Assembly: GCA_001298575.1 (NCBI GenBank) | Contig: LJCV01000263.1 | Location: forward strand, 89,676-153,675 | From: Actinobacteria bacterium OK074 | Lineage (GTDB): Bacteria > Actinomycetota > Actinomycetes > Streptomycetales > Streptomycetaceae | DNA length: 64,000 nucleotides | Direction: 5' to 3' | Shown here: positions 34,950 to 43,257 of the stretch, piece after piece | Layout: the number at the start of each line of letters is the position of its first letter | Position numbering within the stretch: position 1 is the first letter of the stretch | Translations under genes and position numbers: made by a program | Notes under the pieces: generated by a model | Databases searched by the model: none | Seen by the model: only the letters and a program-made list of their open reading frames with translations | What the model was told of the DNA's origin: nothing

Positions 34950-35069
34950 CTGGAACGCGCCTGCTTCCTCGTCCTCGTAGGTGAGAACGGAGAGTACCGG
35001 GCCGAGGATCTCCGGTGCGGCCGGCGTCGTCCGGTCAGGGTGGTGAACTCTTTCGCATGGGAGGGGAGT

Positions 35070-37451
35070 TCAGGAGGTCCAGGTCCAGTCCTCGACCTCG
35101 GGCAGGTCGGTGCCGTGTTCGCGGATCCAGGTGTGGTGGCGGGTGCGGGCGTCGGCCATGCGCTGGCGTACGGCGGCGGCGCGGGTGCCGAGGCCGGGGA
35201 CGCGGTCGATGACGTCCATGACCAGGCGGTAGCGGTCGAGGTCGTTGCGTACGACCATGTCGAACGGGGTTGTGGTGGTGCCCATTTCCTTGTAGCCGCG
35301 GACGTGGAGGTGGGCGTGGCCGGTGCGGCGGTAGGCGAGGCGGTGGATGAGCCAGGGGTAGCCGTGGTAGGCGAAGATGACCGGCTTGTCGGTGGTGAAC
35401 AGGCCGTCGTACTCGAAGTCGCTCATGCCGTGCGGGTGTTCCTCGCGGGGCAGCAGCCGGGTCATGTCGACGACGTTGACCACCCGGACGGTCAGGTCCG
35501 GCAGGTGGCGGCGGAGCAACTGGGCGGCGGCCAGCACCTCCAGGGTGGGGACGTCGCCGGCGCAGGCGAGGACGACGTCGGGTTCGCCGCCGTTCTCCGT
35601 GCCCGCCCACTCCCAGATCCCGGCGCCGCGGGCGCAGTGGGCGCGGGCCTGGTCGATGGAGAGCCAGTCGAAGCAGGGCTGCTTGCCCGCGACGACGACA
35701 TTGACGTAGTCCCGGCTGCGCAGGACGTGATCGGCCACCGAGAGAAGGGTGTTGGCGTCCGGCGGGAGGTAGACCCGCACGACCTCGGGGCTCTTGTTGA
35801 GGACGTGGTCGACGAAGCCGGGGTCCTGGTGGGAGAAGCCGTTGTGGTCCTGGCGCCACACGTGCGAGGTGAGCAGGTAGTTGAGGGAGGCGATCGGGGC
35901 CCGCCACGCCAACTCCCGTGATGTCCTGAGCCACTTGATGTGCTGGTTGACCATCGAGTCGACGATGTGCACGAACGCCTCGTAGCAGGAGAACAGCCCG
36001 TGGCGGCCGGTGAGGAGGTAGCCCTCCAGCCAGCCCTGGCAGAGGTGTTCGGAGAGGATCTCCATCACCCGGCCGTGCCGGTCGAGGTGTTCGTCGACCT
36101 GGAGGGTCTGGGCCTGCCATGCCTTGCCGGTGGCGTTGAAGACGGCCTGGAGCCGGTTGGAGGCGGTCTCGTCGGGGCCGACGAGCCGGAAGTCGCGGCG
36201 GTCGGCCGTGTCCCGCATGATCTGTTCGAGGAGGTCGCCCAGGACGCGGGTGGGTTCGTGCAGGGTGGCGCCCGGCTTGTCGACGGGGACGGCGAACCGG
36301 TCCAGCGACGGGACCGGCAGATCCCGCACCAGCAGACCGCCGTTGGCGTACGGGCTGGCGCCCAGCCGCTTGGCACCGTCGGGTACGCAGGCGAGGACGT
36401 CGGGGGAGGGGCGCCCCTCGGCGTCGAACAGTTCCTCGGGGCGGTACGAGCGCAGCCAGGTCGCCAACTGCCGCAGGTGGTCCGGGTTGTCGCGGACCCC
36501 GGACAGCGGGACCTGGTGGGCGCGCCAGGTGCCCTCGACGGGGACGCCGTCGACCTCCGCCGGTCCGGTCCAGCCCTTGGGTGTCCGCAGCACGATCATG
36601 GGCCAGTGCGCGCGCTCGGCCGCCTCGCTCGCGCGGGCCGTGGACTGGATGCGGGCGATGCGGTCCAGGGACCGGTCGAAGGCGTCGGCCATGGCGCGGT
36701 GGATCTCGTGCGGGTCGTCGCTGGTGACGTGGATCGGGTCGTGGCCGTAGCCGCGCAGCAGGTCGTCGAGTTCGGTGTCCGGGAGGCGGGAGAGCACGGT
36801 CGGGTTGGCGATCTTGTAGCCGTTGAGGTGCAGGATCGGCAGGACGGCGCCGTCGTGGACCGGGTCGAGGAACTTGTTGGAGTGCCAGGAGGCGGCCAGC
36901 GGGCCGGTCTCCGCCTCGCCGTCGCCGATCACGCAGGCGACCAGCAGGTCCGGGTTGTCGAAGGCGGCACCGTACGCGTGGGCGAGGGAGTAGCCGAGTT
37001 CGCCGCCCTCGTGGATCGAACCGGGTGTCTCCGGGGCCACGTGGCTGGGCACGCCGCCGGGGAACGAGAACTGGCGGAAGAGCCGCGCCATCCCGGCCCC
37101 GTCGCGGCTCACGTCCGGGTAGGTCTCGCTGTAGCTGCCCTCCAGCCAGGAGTTGGCGAGCACGGCGGGCCCGCCGTGCCCCGGACCCCAGACACACAGC
37201 GCGTCCAGGCCGCGCGCCTTGATCACCCGGTTGAGGTGCGTGTACACGAGGTTGAGGCCGGGCGAGGTGCCCCAGTGGCCGAGCAGCCGCGGCTTGATGT
37301 GCGCGGGCGTCAGGGGCTCGGTGAGCAGCGGGTTGGCCATGAGGTAGATCTGGCCCACGGCCAGGTAGTTGGCGGCCCGCCAGTGGGCGTCCAGCGTGCG
37401 CAGTTCCTCGTCGGTCAGTACGGTGCTGTTCTGGTGTTCGACCTTGGGCAT
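35070..37451 (-). CDS. xfp: Xylulose-5-phosphate/fructose-6-phosphate phosphoketolase
   Basis: 793 aa thiamine-diphosphate enzyme that phosphorolyses xylulose 5-phosphate (or fructose 6-phosphate) to acetyl phosphate plus an aldose phosphate. Typical segments: WGPGHGGPAVLANSWLEGSY, IGDGEAETGPLA (ThDP/Mg), HLNGYKIANPT, QDHNGFSHQDPGF and DFEYDGLFTTDKPVIFAYHG. I chose the ATG at 37451 (MPKVEHQNST) because GGAG lies 7-10 nt upstream and the length fits; the frame extends to 37523. Divergent from ppk2. Next to PPK2 and stress proteins it may supply ATP through acetyl phosphate under low oxygen; inference. Confidence 0.95.
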   Translation of the reverse strand: MPKVEHQNSTVLTDEELRTLDAHWRAANYLAVGQIYLMANPLLTEPLTPAHIKPRLLGHWGTSPGLNLVYTHLNRVIKARGLDALCVWGPGHGGPAVLANSWLEGSYSETYPDVSRDGAGMARLFRQFSFPGGVPSHVAPETPGSIHEGGELGYSLAHAYGAAFDNPDLLVACVIGDGEAETGPLAASWHSNKFLDPVHDGAVLPILHLNGYKIANPTVLSRLPDTELDDLLRGYGHDPIHVTSDDPHEIHRAMADAFDRSLDRIARIQSTARASEAAERAHWPMIVLRTPKGWTGPAEVDGVPVEGTWRAHQVPLSGVRDNPDHLRQLATWLRSYRPEELFDAEGRPSPDVLACVPDGAKRLGASPYANGGLLVRDLPVPSLDRFAVPVDKPGATLHEPTRVLGDLLEQIMRDTADRRDFRLVGPDETASNRLQAVFNATGKAWQAQTLQVDEHLDRHGRVMEILSEHLCQGWLEGYLLTGRHGLFSCYEAFVHIVDSMVNQHIKWLRTSRELAWRAPIASLNYLLTSHVWRQDHNGFSHQDPGFVDHVLNKSPEVVRVYLPPDANTLLSVADHVLRSRDYVNVVVAGKQPCFDWLSIDQARAHCARGAGIWEWAGTENGGEPDVVLACAGDVPTLEVLAAAQLLRRHLPDLTVRVVNVVDMTRLLPREEHPHGMSDFEYDGLFTTDKPVIFAYHGYPWLIHRLAYRRTGHAHLHVRGYKEMGTTTTPFDMVVRNDLDRYRLVMDVIDRVPGLGTRAAAVRQRMADARTRHHTWIREHGTDLPEVEDWTWTS

Positions 37452-37512
37452 GGTGACTCCGTAAGTCATCGAGGTTCCGCTTCGGGGTACGTCATCGAGC
37501 GGAGGAGACGGC

Positions 37513-38325
37513 ATGTCCGGCAAGAAGACGGTGAAGACGGCGAAGGTTCCGGTCGCGGCGTACGAGCGTGAGTTGCTGCGGCTGCAGACGGAGCTGGTGA
37601 AGCTTCAGGAATGGGTGCGGGCCGAGGGCGTCCGCCTCGTGGTGGTGTTCGAGGGGCGGGACGCCGCGGGCAAGGGCGGCACCATCAAGCGGGTGGCGGA
37701 ACACCTCAACCCGCGCGTCGCGCGGACCGTGGCGCTGCCCAAGCCGACCGAGCGCGAGCGCACGCAGTGGTACTTCCAACGATACGTCGAACACCTGCCC
37801 GCCGCGGGCGAGATCGTGCTGTTCGACCGGTCCTGGTACAACCGCGCCGGTGTCGAGCACGTCATGGGGTTCTGTACGAAGGAGGAGTACCAGCTCTTCC
37901 TGCGGCAGTGCCCGATCTTCGAGCGGATGCTGGTCGAGGAGGGCGTGCTGCTGCGCAAGTACTGGTTCTCGGTGAGCGACGCCGAGCAGCAGAAGCGGTT
38001 CCGGCAGCGGCTGAAGGACCCGACGCGGCGCTGGAAGCTCTCCCCGATGGACCTGGAGTCGATCACCCGCTGGGAGGCGTACTCCCGGGCGAAGGACGAG
38101 ATGCTGGTGCACACCGACATCTCGGAGGCGCCCTGGTACGTCGTCGAGAGCGACGACAAGCGCGGGGCACGGCTGAACATGATCGCCCACCTGCTCGGCT
38201 CCGTGCCCTACCACGAGGTGCCGCCGCCGGTCCTCGAACTGCCGCCCCGACCGCCGTCGACCGGCTACGTCCGCCCGCCGCGCGACCTCCAGACCTACGT
38301 CCCCGACCACGCGGCGAGCCTCTGA
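37513..38325 (+). CDS. ppk2: Polyphosphate kinase 2
   Basis: 270 aa. PPK2 transfers phosphate between polyphosphate and nucleotides. Walker A GRDAAGKGG is at 48-56, Walker B DRSWYNR at 105-111, and the lid region has RRWKLSPMDLES. One-domain length fits a class I enzyme (ADP or GDP to NTP), though class cannot be fixed by eye. GGAGGAG precedes the ATG at ideal distance. Divergent from the phosphoketolase with 61 nt between start codons. Confidence 0.94.
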   Translation: MSGKKTVKTAKVPVAAYERELLRLQTELVKLQEWVRAEGVRLVVVFEGRDAAGKGGTIKRVAEHLNPRVARTVALPKPTERERTQWYFQRYVEHLPAAGEIVLFDRSWYNRAGVEHVMGFCTKEEYQLFLRQCPIFERMLVEEGVLLRKYWFSVSDAEQQKRFRQRLKDPTRRWKLSPMDLESITRWEAYSRAKDEMLVHTDISEAPWYVVESDDKRGARLNMIAHLLGSVPYHEVPPPVLELPPRPPSTGYVRPPRDLQTYVPDHAASL

Positions 38326-38330
38326 ACCGC

Positions 38331-39218
38331 TCATGCCCGGTGGGGTACGACGGCGACGGGGCAGGGGGAGTGGTGCAGCACGGCGTGCGTGACGGGGCCG
38401 AGGCGGGCGCCGAGCGTGCCCCGGCGGACGCGGCGGCCGACGACGACCAGGGACGCCTCGCGGGCCGCGTCGACCAGGTGGTTGCCGGGCGTGCCGTACC
38501 GGGCCTCCGCGACCACCTCGACCGTGGGGTACTTCTGCCGCCAGGGGCGCAGGGCCTCGGTCAGGGTGGCGGTCCGCTCCCGGGTGAAGTCGCCGTGGAG
38601 TTCGAGGTCGGCGGCGATGTTGTACGTGTAGTAGGGCGGCGGGTTCCAGCCGTGGACGATCCGCAGGGCCGTGCCGCGGCGGTCGGCCTCCTCGAAGGCG
38701 AACGCGACCAGCGCGGGGGCCGGGTCGTCGGTGGCCAGGCCCAGCACCACCGGCCGGAACGGGGCCGCGGCGGACGGGATGCCCGTCGGGTCCGGCGCGT
38801 GCTCGTCGGCGGCCTGCGTGAGGGCGCGGACGAGGACCACGGGCACCTCGGCGTGCGCGGCGACGGACAGTCCGACGGACCCGACCAGGAAACCGCCGAG
38901 TCCGCCGAGCCCGCGGGAGCCGAGGACCAGCAGTTCGGCGTCCTTCGCCGCGTCCACCAGGACGTCGGCGGGACGGCCGCCCGTCTGCTCCACGGTCACT
39001 TCCACCCCGGGATGGCGCAGCCGGAGCCCCTCGCCCGCCTCCCGGGCAACGCGCTCGCTCCAGCGCTGCGGGGCCTGGGCGAACGGGTCCGGTACGGGCT
39101 CCCGGACATGGACGACCTTCAGCGGCAGACCGCGCAGCCTCGCCTCGCGGGCCGCCCACTCGGCCGCGGCACGGCTCTCGGGGGAGCCGTCGAGACCTGC
39201 GACGACAGTGCCGACCAT
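38331..39218 (-). CDS. Universal stress protein (two UspA domains)
   Basis: 295 aa with tandem Usp domains. Domain 1 begins MVGTVVAGLDGSPESRAAAE and carries the nucleotide-binding turn LVLGSRGLGG followed by GSVGLSV; domain 2 begins RPVVLGLATDD and has VVGRRVRRGTLGARLGPVTH. The first domain keeps the ATP-type G-2x-G-9x-G pattern better than the second. ATG 39218 has AGAGGAAC upstream. The stop is 6 nt from the ppk2 stop (convergent). An OsdR-like box lies 89 nt upstream. Confidence 0.93.
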   Translation of the reverse strand: MVGTVVAGLDGSPESRAAAEWAAREARLRGLPLKVVHVREPVPDPFAQAPQRWSERVAREAGEGLRLRHPGVEVTVEQTGGRPADVLVDAAKDAELLVLGSRGLGGLGGFLVGSVGLSVAAHAEVPVVLVRALTQAADEHAPDPTGIPSAAAPFRPVVLGLATDDPAPALVAFAFEEADRRGTALRIVHGWNPPPYYTYNIAADLELHGDFTRERTATLTEALRPWRQKYPTVEVVAEARYGTPGNHLVDAAREASLVVVGRRVRRGTLGARLGPVTHAVLHHSPCPVAVVPHRA

Positions 39219-39304
39219 GGTTGTTCCTCTCGACGGGGGCGGTCCGGTGCCCCTCACTCTGGTCGGGCGGGGCGGGCGGCGCCGGATGCCGAAGGTCCGT
39301 GGCC

Positions 39305-39323
39305 ATGGGGCTGAACGGCCCAT
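39305..39323. promoter_or_regulatory. DevR/OsdR-like box between usp and sulP
   Basis: ATGGGGCTGAACGGCCCAT has paired ends ATGGG/CCCAT, and its inner 14-mer GGGCTGAACGGCCC fits the local consensus GGGCYGRNYGGCCC. It is 89 nt from the usp start and 128 nt from the SulP start, in the divergent gap. The pattern resembles DosR/DevR dormancy boxes as I recall them. Confidence 0.55.
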
Positions 39324-39449
39324 TCCGCAGGGTCTGTTGGGCCACCGGGGCGGGACCGGGCCGGCTGTAGGTTGCGTCCGGCCGGGTCGGCGATCTCGCG
39401 GTCGTCGGCCCGGCGGTGGATGCTGAGGTCACACGGTGGAAGGAGGCCC

Positions 39450-41180
39450 ATGTCCCCCAGCTCGGGCGGGCGCGTCGTTCCGGTGCCCGGGACCGGCCGC
39501 CGTCTCGTGCCGGGGCTCGGCACGCTGCTCCGCTACCGCCGCGCGTGGCTGAAGGGCGACCTGCTGGCCGGGGCGACCGTGGCGGCGTACCTCGTCCCGC
39601 AGGTGATGGCGTACGCGGGCGTGGCGGGCCTGCCGCCGGTCGCCGGGCTGTGGGCGATCCTGCCCGCGCTCGCCCTGTACGCCCTGTTCGGCTCCTCGCG
39701 CCTGCTGTCGGTCGGGCCCGAGTCGACGACCGCGCTGATGACGGCCACCGTGGTCGGCCCGCGCGCGGCCGGAGACCCGGCCCGGTACGCCACGCTGGCC
39801 GCCGCCCTCGCGGTCACGGTGGGCCTGCTGTGCCTGGTGGCGTGGGCGGTGCGGCTGGGTTTCGTCGCGGACCTGCTGTCCCGTCCGGTCCTGATCGGCT
39901 ACCTGACGGGCGTGGCGCTGATCATGATGGTGGACCAACTGCCCAGACTGACCGGCGTACGCACGACGGGCTCGGACTTCTTCCCCCAACTGTGGTCCTT
40001 CGTGCGGCACTTGGCGCAGGTCCACGCGGCCACGGTGGTGTTCGCAGCGGCCGTGCTCGCGTTCCTGTTCACGGCGGCCCGGTTCGTCCGTACGGTGCCG
40101 GGACCGCTGCTGGCCGTGGTGCTCGGCACGGCGTCGGTGGCCCTGTTCGACCTCGACGGCCGGTACGGCATCAAGGTGATCGGCGAGGTCCCGTCCGGGC
40201 TGCCCGGCTTCGCCCTGCCGGACCTGACCGAGCTCCCGCACCTGGTGCTGCCCGCGCTCGGCGTCCTCCTGGTCGGCTACACCGACTTCGTCCTCACCGC
40301 GCGGGCCTTCCACGACCCCGACGAGGAAGGCCCGGGGCTGGACGCCAACCAGGAGCTGCTGGCCCTGGGCGCGGCGAACCTCGGCGCGGGCGTGCTGCAC
40401 GGCTTCCCGGTCAGCAGCAGCGCCAGCCGGACCGCGCTCGCCTCCTCGGCGGGCGCCCGCAGCCAGGCGTACTCACTGGTCACAGGCGCGGTCGTCCTCG
40501 CCGTCCTGCTCTTCCTCAGCCCGCTGCTGACCCGCACCCCCTCTGCGGTCCTGGGCGCGCTCGTGGTGTACGCCGCCGTCCGCATGATCGACCTGGCGGG
40601 CTTCCGCCGGCTGGCCTCCTTCCGCCGCCGCGAACTCCTGCTGGCACTCGGCTGCCTGGCCGGGGTGCTGACCCTGGACATCCTGTACGGCGTGATCGTC
40701 GCCGTCGGCCTGTCGGTCGCCGAACTCCTGGCCCGGGTGGCCCGCCCGCACGACGCGGTCGAGGGCCTGGTCCCCGGCGTGGCCGGCATGCACGACGTGG
40801 ACGACTACCCCCGGGCCCGTACGATCCCCGGACTGCTGGTCTACCGCTACGACTCCCCGCTCTTCTTCGCCAACGCCGAGAACTTCCGCCACCGCGCCCT
40901 GGCCGCCGTCGCCGAACAGGACACCCCCGTGCTCTGGTTCGTCCTCAACTGCGAGGCCAACGTGGAGGTGGACATCACCGCCCTGGACGCCGTCGACACC
41001 CTCCGCCACGAACTCACCCGGCACGACGTCGTGTTCGCCCTCGCCCGCGTCAAACAGGACCTCCGCGACGACCTGGACGCGTACGGCCTGACGGAGTCGA
41101 TCGGCACCGACCTGATCTTCCCGACCCTGCCGACGGCCGTCGCGGCGTACCGCCGGTGGACCTTGTCCCGGACCTCCTGA
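39450..41180 (+). CDS. SulP-family anion transporter
   Basis: 576 aa. The membrane domain opens with LLAGATVAAYLVPQVMAYAG, a SulP signature, and contains GPESTTALMTATVVGP and FPVSSSASRTALASSAGARS. A C-terminal STAS domain follows (LLVYRYDSPLFFANAENFR, then VDITALDAVDTL). It would move sulfate, bicarbonate or another anion. ATG 39450 follows GGAAGGAGG; an in-frame ATG at 39372 would add 26 residues without support. Downstream lies a cNMP-domain gene of the same stress island. Confidence 0.92.
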   Translation: MSPSSGGRVVPVPGTGRRLVPGLGTLLRYRRAWLKGDLLAGATVAAYLVPQVMAYAGVAGLPPVAGLWAILPALALYALFGSSRLLSVGPESTTALMTATVVGPRAAGDPARYATLAAALAVTVGLLCLVAWAVRLGFVADLLSRPVLIGYLTGVALIMMVDQLPRLTGVRTTGSDFFPQLWSFVRHLAQVHAATVVFAAAVLAFLFTAARFVRTVPGPLLAVVLGTASVALFDLDGRYGIKVIGEVPSGLPGFALPDLTELPHLVLPALGVLLVGYTDFVLTARAFHDPDEEGPGLDANQELLALGAANLGAGVLHGFPVSSSASRTALASSAGARSQAYSLVTGAVVLAVLLFLSPLLTRTPSAVLGALVVYAAVRMIDLAGFRRLASFRRRELLLALGCLAGVLTLDILYGVIVAVGLSVAELLARVARPHDAVEGLVPGVAGMHDVDDYPRARTIPGLLVYRYDSPLFFANAENFRHRALAAVAEQDTPVLWFVLNCEANVEVDITALDAVDTLRHELTRHDVVFALARVKQDLRDDLDAYGLTESIGTDLIFPTLPTAVAAYRRWTLSRTS

Positions 41181-41209
41181 ACGACAGGGTGCCGAACGCC
41201 CCACGCGCG

Positions 41210-41223
41210 GGGCCGGGTGGCCC
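41210..41223. promoter_or_regulatory. DevR/OsdR-like box before the cNMP-domain gene
   Basis: GGGCCGGGTGGCCC, 76 nt upstream of ATG 41300. It differs from the box at 42331-42344 at only two central positions. Both fit GGGCYGRNYGGCCC. Confidence 0.55.
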
Positions 41224-41299
41224 ATGTCGCGGGCGCGGGCGTCGGCACATCCTGGAAGTGGAAGTGGCAGATCCGTACGCCCGCCCCCGGAGGCCCGTC

Positions 41300-41764
41300 A
41301 TGAACGCTCCCCCCACCCCCGGCATCCTGCGGGCGCTGCCCGCCGAGCACCGGCAGCGGCTGATGCGCGTCGCCCGCGAGGTGTCGTTCCCGCAGGGCGT
41401 CCGCCTCTTCGAGGAGGGCGGACGCGCCGACCGGTTCTGGATCATCCGCACCGGCACGGTCGACCTCGACCTGCACGTGCCCGGCCGCCGCGCCGCCGTC
41501 ATCGAGACCCTCGGCCACAACGAACTCGTCGGCTGGTCCTGGCAGTTCGCCCCGCACGCCTGGCACCTGGGCGCCGAGACCACGACCCCGGTACGGGCCT
41601 ACGAGTTCGACGCCACCGCCGTCCGGGCGATGTGCGAGGACGATCCCGCGCTGGGCATGGCGGTCGCCCTGTGGATGGGCGACATCCTCGCCCACCGTCT
41701 GCGCTCGGCCCGCACCCGGCTGCTGGACCTGTACGCCCCGTACGGCAGCGGCAGCCGGCTGTGA
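41300..41764 (+). CDS. Cyclic-nucleotide-binding (cNMP) domain protein
   Basis: 154 aa; a single Crp-like beta-roll: REVSFPQGVRLFEEGGRADR, FWIIRTGTVDLDLHVPGRRA and ETLGHNELVGWSWQFAPH. No DNA-binding domain follows, unlike Crp/Fnr regulators. It may sense a nucleotide or other ligand. The ATG follows CGGAGG. Its own OsdR-like box suggests separate control by the response regulator at 42425. Confidence 0.87.
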   Translation: MNAPPTPGILRALPAEHRQRLMRVAREVSFPQGVRLFEEGGRADRFWIIRTGTVDLDLHVPGRRAAVIETLGHNELVGWSWQFAPHAWHLGAETTTPVRAYEFDATAVRAMCEDDPALGMAVALWMGDILAHRLRSARTRLLDLYAPYGSGSRL

Positions 41765-41798
41765 CCGGCCAGGCCGCCCGACAACCCACGGAGTTCCC

Positions 41799-42347
41799 AT
41801 GCCCGGCACCCCGCACCTCGTGAGCGACGTCATGACCCGCACGGTCGCCGCCGTCGGCCGCGGGGCGCGCTTCAAGGAGATCGTGCGGACGATGCAGGAC
41901 CGGAAGGTCAGCGGCCTGCCTGTCCTGGAGGGCGAGGGGCGCGTCGTCGGAGTCGTCTCCGAGGCCGACCTCCTGCCCAAGGAGGAGTTCCGCGACAGCG
42001 ACCCCGACCGCGGTACGCAACTGAGGCGCCTGTCCGACCTCGCCAAGGCGGGCGCGCTGACCGCCGGGGAGCTGATGACCTCTCCCGCCCTGACCATCCG
42101 CCCCGACGCGCCCCTCGCCCAGGCGGCCCGGACCATGGCCCGCGCAGGGGTCAAACGGCTGCCCGTCGTCGACGACCTGGGCCTGCTGGAGGGCATCGTC
42201 AGCCGCGCCGACCTGCTCAAGGTGTTCCTGTGGGACGACGAGTACGGCGCGGACGGCGCGGAGGGCGGAGAGCCCCGCACGGCACCGGAGCGGGGACCGC
42301 TCGCGGACGACCGGCCGAACGGGGCGACTGGGGCCGGTCGGCCCTAG
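41799..42347 (+). CDS. CBS-domain pair protein
   Basis: 182 aa with two CBS motifs: VSDVMTRTVAAVGRGARFKE with VSGLPVLEGEGRVVGVVSEADLL in part, and LMTSPALTIRPDAPLAQAAR with VKRLPVVDDLGLLEGIVSRA. Such modules bind adenine nucleotides as energy sensors. The C-terminal 35 residues are Gly/Pro/Asp-rich and disordered. GGAG precedes the ATG. The box at 42331 overlaps the end of this gene. Confidence 0.9.
   Translation: MPGTPHLVSDVMTRTVAAVGRGARFKEIVRTMQDRKVSGLPVLEGEGRVVGVVSEADLLPKEEFRDSDPDRGTQLRRLSDLAKAGALTAGELMTSPALTIRPDAPLAQAARTMARAGVKRLPVVDDLGLLEGIVSRADLLKVFLWDDEYGADGAEGGEPRTAPERGPLADDRPNGATGAGRP
42331..42344. promoter_or_regulatory. DevR/OsdR-like box before the response regulator
   Basis: GGGCCGGTCGGCCC pairs at 6 of 7 symmetric positions and is 80 nt upstream of the regulator ATG at 42425. 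It overlaps the last codons of the CBS gene. It would allow autoregulation. Confidence 0.6.
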
Positions 42348-42377
42348 TGCGGCAGGCCCCCCGCGCGTGACGATCGT

Positions 42378-42405
42378 CCTGACGGACGGCCCGCAGTCCG
42401 TCAGG
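42378..42405 (+). other. Perfect stem-loop in the response-regulator leader
   Basis: CCTGACGGAC-GGCCCGCA-GTCCGTCAGG is a perfect 10-bp stem with an 8-nt loop, ending 19 nt before the start codon and just ahead of the ribosome-binding site (GAGGGG). It may terminate CBS transcription, act as a leader control element, or be an operator. Confidence 0.6.
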
Positions 42406-42424
42406 AATCGCGGAACGAGGGGTC

Positions 42425-43126
42425 ATGACCGAGGCACGCACCTTCACGCGGCAGAACCCGATCCGGGTCTTCCTGCTGGACGACCACGAGGTCGTCCGCC
42501 GCGGCCTGTCCGACCTGCTGGACGCCGAGCCGGACATCTCGGTGGTCGGCGACGCCGGGAACGTCGAACAGGCGCTCGTGCGCGGCCCGGCCCTGCGCCC
42601 GGACGTCGCCGTCCTGGACGTCCGCCTGCCCGACGGCGACGGAATCGGCGTCTGCCGCGACCTGCGCAGCCAGATGCCGGAGCTGGCCGTGCTGATGCTG
42701 ACCTCGTTCGACGACGAGGATGCCCTGCTGGACGCGATCATGGCCGGGGCCTCCGGCTACGTGCTCAAGCAGATCAAGGGCTCCGACCTGGTCTCGGCGG
42801 TCCGAACCGTCGCCTCCGGCCAGTCCATGCTCGACCCCGCGACCACCGCCCGCCTGATGCGCTCCCTGCGCGCCGATCCCGCGGGCGCCCCGGCCGTCGC
42901 ACCCGAACTGGCGAGCCTGTCGCCGCGCGAGCGGGAGATCCTCGCGCTCATCGGGGACGGCCTCACCAACCGCGAGATCGGCAAGAAGCTCTACCTCTCC
43001 GAGAAGACCGTCAAGAACCACATCTCCCGGCTGCTGGCCAAGCTGGGCGTCCAGCGCCGGGTGCAGGCGGCCGTCCTCGCCTCCCACCTCGAACAGCCCG
43101 AATCCGGTGACCGCCCCGCGAGGTGA
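42425..43126 (+). CDS. NarL/DevR-type response regulator
   Basis: 233 aa. Receiver domain RVFLLDDHEVVRRGLSDLLD with phospho-acceptor Asp65 (VAVLDVRLPDG) and conserved Lys in YVLKQIKG; C-terminal LuxR-type HTH LSPREREILALIGDGLTNRE with KTVKNHISRLLAKLGVQRR. Closest in flavour to DevR/DosR and Streptomyces OsdR, which control hypoxia and dormancy genes. GAGGGGTC precedes the ATG. No histidine kinase is adjacent. Surrounding Usp, Acg-like nitroreductase, CBS and cNMP genes are classic members of such regulons. Confidence 0.92.
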   Translation: MTEARTFTRQNPIRVFLLDDHEVVRRGLSDLLDAEPDISVVGDAGNVEQALVRGPALRPDVAVLDVRLPDGDGIGVCRDLRSQMPELAVLMLTSFDDEDALLDAIMAGASGYVLKQIKGSDLVSAVRTVASGQSMLDPATTARLMRSLRADPAGAPAVAPELASLSPREREILALIGDGLTNREIGKKLYLSEKTVKNHISRLLAKLGVQRRVQAAVLASHLEQPESGDRPAR

Positions 43127-43131
43127 CCGCG

Positions 43132-43156
43132 CTTGGGCCGTCCGGCGCGGCCCAAG
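43132..43156. promoter_or_regulatory. Inverted repeat after the response regulator
   Basis: CTTGGGCCG-TCCGGCG-CGGCCCAAG is a perfect 9-bp inverted repeat starting 5 nt after the regulator stop. It could be its terminator or a regulatory site for the nitroreductase; its half-sites GGGCCG/CGGCCC match the OsdR-like boxes but with wider spacing. Confidence 0.5.
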
Positions 43157-43167
43157 GCCGTACGGCC
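43156..43167. promoter_or_regulatory. Palindrome GGCCGTACGGCC before the nitroreductase
   Basis: A perfect 12-bp palindrome, flanked by further C residues, 90 nt upstream of ATG 43258. It resembles a shortened OsdR-like box and stands at the same distance as the other three. Confidence 0.4.
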
Positions 43168-43257
43168 CCTGCTGCCGGGCCACCCGGTGACCGCAGGCTG
43201 GGCGCGGTCACCGACAAGCCCCGCTGCCCGACCGGCGCAGGGCGGGCAGGAGTTCCG

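Noticed and set aside
37475..37495. An AGCGGAACC sequence (reverse strand) near the phosphoketolase start, like the IclR-type half-site.
   Set aside because: The other half (TTCCA at 7-nt spacing) is missing and the gene set is unrelated.
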